Virus record (IMG/VR): IMGVR_UViG_3300042892_001878
Location: 1 to 30,021 of that record
Origin: a virus
Length of the DNA: 30,021 nt
Reading direction: 5' to 3' (one strand)
The notes under the pieces are model-generated. The model saw only the letters and a list, made by a program, of their open reading frames with translations. It did no database searches and had not been told where the DNA came from. Numbering within the stretch: position 1 is the first letter of the stretch; each line of letters begins with the position of its first letter. A program made the position numbers and the translations under genes. Below are positions 24,069 through 30,021 of the stretch, piece after piece.

Positions 24069-27000
24069 ATGGCCCAAAAAGTAGAAATTGACATCCCTGG
24101 CGTTGGCAGAGTCACTGCTGACAATGCCGCATCAGAACATACTTTAAATGAATTGTTAAAAGTGATGCAGGGCATCCAAAAACAATTTAAATCAGGTACA
24201 GGACCTGGTGGATCTGCCGGTGCCGGAGCTGTTGGCGGCGCAGCTAAACCTGCTGCCGGAGCTGCTGCTCAAAATAAAGTTCAACAACAGCAGACACAAC
24301 AAACAGGAAAAAGCAGCCAGGCTTTTACTAAACTGGGAATAGCCACAGGTGTAGCTGCTAAAGGTTTTGACAAACTATCAACAGGAACAGGAATAGTCAC
24401 TGGTAGTTTCTTGGGTCTTGCTGGTAGTGCAACTGCACTAATAAATCAGTTTGCCAATATGGGCAACAGTCTAACCAGCGCCGCACAGACATTTAATTCA
24501 ATACCAATTGTCGGAGGATTACTTGCTGGAGTGTTTGGCGCAGTAGCAGCCGCTGCTGAAAAACAACTGGGATCTTATCAAGCATTGGCCAACTCTGGCG
24601 CTACGTTTGGCGGCAGTATGAATGCTATGACTAATGCTGCAAGTGGCGCAGGATTAACAGTAGAACAGTTCAGTAAGATTGTAGCTGCCAACGGTCAAGC
24701 CATGGTTGCATTAGGTGGCACCACAGAACAAGGTGCCAAGCGATTTGCTGACCTAGGTAAGAAAATGAAAACTTCTGGACTTGGAGACGAGTTGCTGAGA
24801 ATGGGATATTCAACTGAAGGTGTAAACCAAGGTATGGCCAGTTATATTCAAGTAATGGGATCTAACGGCAGATTGCAAAATGCCAGTACAGCACAACTGG
24901 CTCAAGGATCAGCAACCTATATGAAAGAACTGGATGGCCTGGCCAAGATCACAGGTTCTACTAGAGAAGAAAAACAAAAAGAAATGGAAGCATTGGCCAA
25001 AGATGCACAGGTTGAAGCTGCCATGCAGCATCTGGATGACAAACAACGTCAGCAGATGTTGAGTTACATTACCAGTTTTCCAAAAGCTCAACAAGGTGCT
25101 ATTAAAGACATGTTGGCCACGGGTACTATTACTACAGAAGAAGGCGTGAAAATGGCTGCCATGTATCCTGAACTGGCAAGACAGTCTCAGGCATTTGGTA
25201 GAACACTAGCTGCTGGTGGAACCATTAGCAAAGAAGCAATGAACACTGCTAAAAACAGTGCTATTGCAGAAGCTAGAGAACGAAATAAAAATCTTAGTAG
25301 TGTTGGTAAGTTCAACAAAGAAATGGGAGATACATATGCTGGCGGTGCGCAATTAGCAAGGCAAAGTATTGATGGATTATCTAAAGCGTCAGCAGAACAA
25401 GCTACTACAATTAAAAACGCTGATCAAGCAGCCGCACTGGAAAAATCTAAACAAAGACTAGCTGAATTTAGCAATGCATTTACCAACTTCTTGGCAGGCA
25501 GCGGCCTAATTGAAGTTATGATGGGAGCTTTAGAAACATTAGGTGCTGTAATTACTGCTGTGGCTATACCTGTGTTTAATGTGTTTGCAAGTGTGCTAAA
25601 ATCAGTTACGCCGTTTATCTCTGATACTCTAGTCCCAGCAATTCAAGTTTTAGGATTTTGGATATCAGAAGGTGTTCTACCAATACTGATGAAATTGGGG
25701 AACATTATTGGAACTATGTTGAATCCATTGATGGAAGGCACAGGCAGTGTTATTTCGGGAGTTCTTGAACCTGCACTCTATGGAATTAGTGATTTTATTG
25801 AAGACAATCTAGAACCTGTGATGGCGGTGCTTATGGGAGCAGTTATTGGTCTTACTGCTGCTAAAGTTGTATCTACTGTTTCTGCCTGGGCCAGTTCAGC
25901 AGCTGACATGGCAAAAACCGCGGCATCAGTTCCGTTTATTGCATCAATGATAGCTATGGCTGCTAGTGTTTGGGCTACTGTGGCTCCTTTTCTAGCACTT
26001 GCTGCTCCTGTGCTTCTCACAGTGGCTGCTATAGGATTATTAGTATACGGTGCTAAAAAGTTAGGCGTTGATTTCAAAGTGTTAAGCGATGCTGCTAGTT
26101 TTGTTGGTAGTCTTATTAAAACTGTATTCTTGCAATTTCAAAAGGGATTGTTTAGTCTACTGAATAAAATTCCCGGAATGAGAGGAGACTTTGACGAAGC
26201 TATCAAAGGTGTTGATGAACAATTAACGTCCGAAGGTCAAAAACGTAGTCAGCTTACCGACGATATGGGTAAGCGTATGCAAGACAATCAAGATAAAGAT
26301 AAAGCAGACAAAGCTGCTCAAGCCAAAGCTGAAAGAGAAGATCTTAGAAAAACAAATCCAGAAGAAGCCAAGAAACTAGACGACAGAGATAAACGTGATG
26401 CAGAAAGAACAAAACGTAGCGAACAGCGTGAAAAAGATGCCATTGAACGTAAAAAGCAGGCTGAATTAAAAGCTGTTGGAGACAAAACCGAAGCTGAGAA
26501 AAAAGCAGAAGAAGCCAAAAAAGAAACTAAAGAAGTGGATATGTCTGGTCCACAGGCCATGCTTAAATCATTTAGTGATCAACAAAATGGATTTCTTAGC
26601 AAGAAAATAGAAGCTGCTGGAGGTGGTGGAGGTGGTGGCAAAGCTACATCGGCTCCCGGAAAAGCGTCATCTGGTGGAGGTGGTGGAGGTGGTGGAGGTG
26701 CCGCATCATCTTCCGGTGGTGGAGGTGGTGGAGGTGGTGGATCGGCTAGTGGAGATATGAGCGGTCCAAAATTACCAGCTGTAGGTGATAAACAACCAAC
26801 TGGACCATCACCAGACAGCATGCAGGCTGATGTTGGCGATCTATCAAAATATCTAAAACTTCAACCTGGCGTAAATCTACAAGGTCTAGAACCTGGAGTT
26901 CAAAAACGTCTTGCCGGAATGGCATCGGAATATTTTAATTCCACTGGTCAAAAGATTCAGATTAACACTGCCTATAGAGATTCAAAAGAACAAGCAGAAC

Positions 27001-27686
27001 TATTTAAAAAGTACGGATCACCTAGAGCTGCACCTCCGGGACGCAGTAAGCACGAAGTTGGTCTAGCATTTGATATGAATTCTGCAGATGCTAACAAAGC
27101 AGTGGGTCTAGGACTATTTGACAAATTTGGATTTGCTCGTCCGGTTAGTGCAGAAGCCTGGCACGTTGAAGCTAGAGAAGCCCGAGGAGGATCTCCCGAT
27201 AATCCAGCAGCACCTGGCAAAGGAGTAATGGTCGCAGGCGCTGGCGGAAAAGCAACAAGTCCGGATTCGGGTAAACCTTCGGCAAAAAACGGAGGAGTTA
27301 TAAAAGGACCGATGAGTGGGTATGGAGCAAACTTACACGGCACAGAAGCAGTAGTTCCATTGCCTGACGGGAAAAAAATTCCAGTGACTGTAAACGGAAT
27401 GTCTGATTTTAAATCTGTAGTATCGTCCGCACAAGGAGGTTTATCAGCATTAGCAGCCGGCGCTGATGCATCAACTCAATCAACAGCTGATACTACTGCT
27501 ACCAGTGCATCTTCTAGTGCAGACAGTGGGTCTGGTCAAGAAAGTGCAGTATCGCTGCTATCTTCGTTAAATAACAAGATGGACCAACTAATATCTATCA
27601 ATGGACAATTGGCCAATATTAATAGCGACCAATTACGTGTGCAAAAAGGATTTAGTTTTGGTGATGTGTTTAAATCACCTGTATAA
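24069..27686 (+). CDS. Tape-measure-like tail protein with C-terminal M15 (VanY-like) peptidase domain
   Basis: 1205 residues. The start is VEIDIPGVGRVTADNAASEH followed by a helix. Hydrophobic Ala/Gly-rich segments lie at about 95-170, 480-560 and 590-665; a long charged helical region follows (about 730-850). Three glycine runs (about 850-895) form a flexible linker. The domain at about 940-1045 has SKHEVGLAFDMN (H995, D1002) and EAWHVEA (E1029, H1032), the zinc ligands and base of the M15 family of D,D- or L,D-peptidases that cut peptidoglycan stem peptides. The last 90 residues are Ser/Thr-rich, then a helix ending GDVFKSPV. Its position between the chaperone-like gene and the portal, size and hydrophobic segments fit a tape measure that also opens the cell wall; T4 gp29 is only 590 residues and has no such domain. 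A tail-associated hydrolase other than the tape measure is the alternative. Confidence 0.72.
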   Translation: MAQKVEIDIPGVGRVTADNAASEHTLNELLKVMQGIQKQFKSGTGPGGSAGAGAVGGAAKPAAGAAAQNKVQQQQTQQTGKSSQAFTKLGIATGVAAKGFDKLSTGTGIVTGSFLGLAGSATALINQFANMGNSLTSAAQTFNSIPIVGGLLAGVFGAVAAAAEKQLGSYQALANSGATFGGSMNAMTNAASGAGLTVEQFSKIVAANGQAMVALGGTTEQGAKRFADLGKKMKTSGLGDELLRMGYSTEGVNQGMASYIQVMGSNGRLQNASTAQLAQGSATYMKELDGLAKITGSTREEKQKEMEALAKDAQVEAAMQHLDDKQRQQMLSYITSFPKAQQGAIKDMLATGTITTEEGVKMAAMYPELARQSQAFGRTLAAGGTISKEAMNTAKNSAIAEARERNKNLSSVGKFNKEMGDTYAGGAQLARQSIDGLSKASAEQATTIKNADQAAALEKSKQRLAEFSNAFTNFLAGSGLIEVMMGALETLGAVITAVAIPVFNVFASVLKSVTPFISDTLVPAIQVLGFWISEGVLPILMKLGNIIGTMLNPLMEGTGSVISGVLEPALYGISDFIEDNLEPVMAVLMGAVIGLTAAKVVSTVSAWASSAADMAKTAASVPFIASMIAMAASVWATVAPFLALAAPVLLTVAAIGLLVYGAKKLGVDFKVLSDAASFVGSLIKTVFLQFQKGLFSLLNKIPGMRGDFDEAIKGVDEQLTSEGQKRSQLTDDMGKRMQDNQDKDKADKAAQAKAEREDLRKTNPEEAKKLDDRDKRDAERTKRSEQREKDAIERKKQAELKAVGDKTEAEKKAEEAKKETKEVDMSGPQAMLKSFSDQQNGFLSKKIEAAGGGGGGGKATSAPGKASSGGGGGGGGGAASSSGGGGGGGGGSASGDMSGPKLPAVGDKQPTGPSPDSMQADVGDLSKYLKLQPGVNLQGLEPGVQKRLAGMASEYFNSTGQKIQINTAYRDSKEQAELFKKYGSPRAAPPGRSKHEVGLAFDMNSADANKAVGLGLFDKFGFARPVSAEAWHVEAREARGGSPDNPAAPGKGVMVAGAGGKATSPDSGKPSAKNGGVIKGPMSGYGANLHGTEAVVPLPDGKKIPVTVNGMSDFKSVVSSAQGGLSALAAGADASTQSTADTTATSASSSADSGSGQESAVSLLSSLNNKMDQLISINGQLANINSDQLRVQKGFSFGDVFKSPV
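26619..26741 (+). repeat. GGT/GGA triplet runs encoding poly-glycine linker
   Basis: Three blocks of GGTGGTGGAGGT-type triplets (26619-26638, 26672-26700 and 26715-26741) encode runs of 7 to 9 glycines separated by short Ala/Ser/Lys segments in the tape-measure-like gene. Such triplet runs are prone to length change by slippage. They separate the helical rod from the peptidase domain. The long proline-coding frame on the other strand is only their shadow. Confidence 0.85.
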
Positions 27687-27698
27687 TTTGGAAGAATA

Positions 27699-29405
27699 AT
27701 GAGCTGGAAAAAGTACTTCACACCGGTAAAAATAGAAAATCAAACAGGATCTATGAGTCCCATTGGCGGTGGTCGACCAGGGCCAGCCCGTGCAAACTAT
27801 TCTAGTTTTTTACCTGATGTTTATGCAGGAAGCCCTAATCGTGTTGAACGATATATGCAGTATGATACTATGGACATGGATTCAGAAGTCAATGCTGCCT
27901 TAGACATACTTGCAGAATTCTGCACACAAAAAGACAAAGAGAATGCCACACCATTTCATTTTTATTTTAAAGGCAAGCCTACTTCAACAGAAGTAAAATT
28001 ACTAAAAGACAGTCTGCAAAAGTGGACAAAACAACAACAATTTGAAACAAGAATATTCCGAATTGTGCGGAACACATTTAAGTACGGAGATTGTTTTTTT
28101 GTTAGAGATCCCCAAACACAAAAATGGTTGTTTGTAGATGCAGCCAAAGTTACAAAAATTATCGTCAATGAAAGTGAAGGCAAGATACCTGAACAGTATG
28201 TGATCAAAGACATTAATTTTAATTTTAAAGAATTAATTGCAACTACTCCTCACAACACAACTAATACTGCACCCAGCGGTACAAGCAGCTATTCCAGTGG
28301 CGGCGGATTAGGTCGTGGCATGGTTGGTTCAGTCGCACAACCACCAGGTACTAGATTTCATAATCAAACCAATGAAGTTACAGTAGATGCTAAACACGTA
28401 GTGCATATCACACTCAGTGAAGGATTAGATAACAACTATCCCTTCGGCAACAGTTTGTTAGAATCCGTATTTAAAGTCTACAAGCAAAAAGAATTGCTTG
28501 AAGATGCGATTATTATCTATCGTATACAACGTGCCCCAGAAAGACGTATTTTTTATGTCGACGTTGGAAATATGCCAGCACACATGGCCATGAGCTTTGT
28601 TGAACGTGTCAAAAACGAAATACAACAAAGACGCATTCCTAGTAGTACAGGTGGCGGACAAAACATGGTTGATGCTAGTTATAATCCACTTAGTGCAAGT
28701 GAAGACTACTTTTTCCCGCAGACAGCAGAAGGGCGTGGTTCAAAAGTAGAAACACTACCAGGCGGTACTAATCTAGGCGAAATCACTGACCTGCGTTATT
28801 TTACTAACAAATTATTCCGTGCTTTAAGAATCCCCAGTGCATATTTGCCCACAGCAGTTGACGAAGCCCCAAACAGTCTAGCAGATGGCAAAGTGGGCAC
28901 AGCATATATTCAAGAACTAAGGTTCAATGAATACTGCAAACGACTGCAGGCCATGGTAGTAGAAACTTTTGATGTTGAATTTAAATATTGGATGAACAAC
29001 AATGGCATCAATATTGATTCCAGTTTATTCGAATTAAAATTCAACGAGCCACAGAATTTTGCAGCCTATCGTCAGGCTGAACTAGACACCACTAGGGCAG
29101 CAATATTTTCGCAGGTCCAAGAGATGCCGCACCTCAGCAAGCGTTTTGCTCTAAAGAGATTCTTGGGACTATCAGAAGAAGAAATCAAAGAAAACGAACG
29201 TATGTGGAGAGAAGAAAACGGCGGAAACTTAACACCTGTAGCAGATGCTTCTAGTCAAATGCGTAGCATAGGTATTACACCGGGTACATTAGGAGCAGAA
29301 ACTACAGCGCAAGATCAAGAAGCTGATCCAGCTATGGCAGCGGCAGCGGAACAGCAGGCTGCTGCCCCAGCAGATCAGGCCGCACCAGCACCTGCCGCAG
29401 TCTAA
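27699..29405 (+). CDS. 20: Portal vertex protein gp20
   Basis: 568 residues, near the 524 of T4 gp20. Clear family features: MSWKKYFTPV start, RVERYMQYDTMDMDSEVNAA, LDILAEFCTQ, RNTFKYGDCFFVRDP, RIQRAPERRIFYVDVGNMP, the LPGGTNLGEITDLRYFTNKL stretch and AYLPTAVDE. The dodecameric portal forms the head vertex through which DNA is packed and ejected and to which the neck attaches. The C-terminus is an Ala/Gln/Pro-rich tail (from about residue 540), like the neighbouring head proteins. GGAAG lies 4 nt before the ATG; 12 nt separate it from the tape-measure-like gene. Confidence 0.95.
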   Translation: MSWKKYFTPVKIENQTGSMSPIGGGRPGPARANYSSFLPDVYAGSPNRVERYMQYDTMDMDSEVNAALDILAEFCTQKDKENATPFHFYFKGKPTSTEVKLLKDSLQKWTKQQQFETRIFRIVRNTFKYGDCFFVRDPQTQKWLFVDAAKVTKIIVNESEGKIPEQYVIKDINFNFKELIATTPHNTTNTAPSGTSSYSSGGGLGRGMVGSVAQPPGTRFHNQTNEVTVDAKHVVHITLSEGLDNNYPFGNSLLESVFKVYKQKELLEDAIIIYRIQRAPERRIFYVDVGNMPAHMAMSFVERVKNEIQQRRIPSSTGGGQNMVDASYNPLSASEDYFFPQTAEGRGSKVETLPGGTNLGEITDLRYFTNKLFRALRIPSAYLPTAVDEAPNSLADGKVGTAYIQELRFNEYCKRLQAMVVETFDVEFKYWMNNNGINIDSSLFELKFNEPQNFAAYRQAELDTTRAAIFSQVQEMPHLSKRFALKRFLGLSEEEIKENERMWREENGGNLTPVADASSQMRSIGITPGTLGAETTAQDQEADPAMAAAAEQQAAAPADQAAPAPAAV

Positions 29406-29407
29406 AA

Positions 29408-29415
29408 TATAAATA
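29408..29415 (+). promoter_or_regulatory. TATAAATA just before the gp67-position gene (doubtful promoter)
   Basis: An exact T4 late box lies between gp20 and the next gene. At the usual spacing transcription would begin near 29422, on the ATG itself (29420-29422). It could serve only a leaderless start or the gene after next, or be an accident of AT-rich sequence. Confidence 0.3.
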
Positions 29416-29419
29416 CAAT

Positions 29420-29665
29420 ATGCTCCTATTAGAATTTTTATATTTTAACGACAATAACAATGATTTTGCTGTTGATCGTAGATACGACAGCTCCAGAGAT
29501 TCTTCTGTGGTCAAAAAAAGTGACACACGAAAGATTCGACTAACACTTAGACAAATAAATCAATTGCGTCAACAAAGTGAAGCACACGAATTTGAAGAAC
29601 AATCAGAACAAGAATTCATAAGACAAATGTATGGAACACCAGTTGAAGCAGCGCCAGCGGAGTGA
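29420..29665 (+). CDS. Small conserved protein in the gp67 (prohead core) position
   Basis: 81 residues, the length of T4 gp67 (80). The sequence has DFAVDRRYDSSRDSSVVKKS followed by DTRKIRLTLRQINQLRQQSE and a Glu-rich helix ending FIRQMYGTP. I recognise this VKKSDTRKxRLTLxxINxLR pattern from small proteins that follow gp20 in marine T4-like phages, where they are placed as prohead core or scaffold components. It is more basic and less acidic than T4 gp67, so homology is not certain. There is no Shine-Dalgarno site, so it is probably translated by coupling from gp20, 14 nt upstream. Its end overlaps the next gene by 35 nt. Confidence 0.65.
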   Translation: MLLLEFLYFNDNNNDFAVDRRYDSSRDSSVVKKSDTRKIRLTLRQINQLRQQSEAHEFEEQSEQEFIRQMYGTPVEAAPAE

Positions 29666-30021
29666 TGTAGCTTTTGTACTAGGCAATGGCAAAAGCAGAC
29701 TAAACGTAGATCCTAGAAACTTTCAAGAACGTGGCGTTGTATACGGGTGTAACGCCTTGTACCGCGAATTTGCCCCAGATTATCTAGTAGCAGTTGATGT
29801 CAAAATGGTGAATGAAATTATAGCTTCGGGCTATCATAGAACACATCAGGTATGGACTAATTCCAACAAAGGCATAACATCAAAAACAAATATAAATTTT
29901 TTTAGCCCGCACAAAGGTTGGAGCAGTGGTCCCACTGCATTATGGTTTGCTAGCACACACACCTATCAAACTATCTATATATTAGGGTTTGATTATCAAG
30001 GAGCTGCTGGAAAATTTAATA
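29631..30021 (+). CDS. Conserved phage protein of unknown function, Rossmann/MptE-like pattern (partial)
   Basis: Open from ATG 29631 to the right edge (130 codons seen). It overlaps the end of the previous gene by 35 nt in another frame; TTG at 29643 is an alternative start. The sequence shows VAFVLGNGKSRLNVDPRNF (residues about 13-31), YGCNALYREFAPDYLVAVDV, GWSSGPTALWFA and IYILGFDYQG. A glycine-rich turn after a hydrophobic strand, then D-x-L-V-A-V-D and a final LGFD strand are reminiscent of DUF115/MptE-like or glycosyltransferase-like Rossmann folds. Similar proteins occur near head genes of T4-like marine phages. The substrate is unknown. Confidence 0.7.
   Translation, partial: MEHQLKQRQRSDVAFVLGNGKSRLNVDPRNFQERGVVYGCNALYREFAPDYLVAVDVKMVNEIIASGYHRTHQVWTNSNKGITSKTNINFFSPHKGWSSGPTALWFASTHTYQTIYILGFDYQGAAGKFN

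Noticed and set aside
26579-26821. Proline-run frame on the minus strand
   Set aside because: It is the shadow of the poly-glycine triplets in the tape-measure-like gene.
1-30021. CRISPR array, insertion sequence or integrase/attachment site
   Set aside because: No regularly spaced direct repeats, transposase or integrase motifs were seen.

Overview
This window looks like part of the genome of a tailed, contractile (myovirus) phage of the broad T4-like lineage, of the kind found in marine and freshwater bacteria. The reasons are a recognisable T4-type set (late sigma factor gp55, recombination nuclease gp47/gp46, baseplate gp6, gp25, gp5 and gp53, tail chaperone gp26, portal gp20), AT-rich DNA, and several AATAAATA/TATAAATA elements at the place expected for T4-type late promoters. 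The host cannot be read from the sequence.

Layout. Positions 1-15299 are one minus-strand baseplate operon read right to left: tube-initiator-like protein, gp53, a hub-like protein, a gp5-type spike protein with no visible lysozyme domain, gp25, an enlarged gp6, and a giant protein (at least 2224 residues, running off the left edge) in the gp7 position. Positions 15371-19716 are plus-strand: gp55, then a tightly coupled series gp47, gp46, a small conserved protein and a GIY-YIG nuclease-like protein, the last four joined by 4-base start/stop overlaps. Positions 19717-20264 hold no gene but are packed with complementary stems, suggesting a structured RNA of about 350 nt followed by a chain of hairpins. 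Positions 20265-22892 encode two related Ala/Gly-rich proteins with sites resembling those cut by the T4 prohead protease; they are probably internal head or ejected proteins. A bidirectional terminator follows. A minus-strand gp26-like gene comes next (23999-23139). It carries a T-TTT-TTC slippery heptamer and a downstream stem, and a 75-codon extension is open in the -1 frame to 22927, as in the G/GT tail-assembly chaperones of other phages. Face to face with it starts a 1205-residue tape-measure-like protein with an M15 peptidase domain, then portal gp20, a small protein in the gp67 position, and a partial gene of unknown function.

How the parts fit. The early/middle block (gp55, gp46/47) supplies the late sigma factor and recombination machinery; gp55 would then switch on the AATAAATA-type promoters before the baseplate, head, chaperone and tail genes. 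The cell-wall hydrolase appears to lie in the tape-measure-like protein rather than in the spike. The observations most worth pursuing are the -1 frameshift in the gp26-like gene, the structured intergenic RNA, and the duplicated prohead-protease substrate-like proteins.
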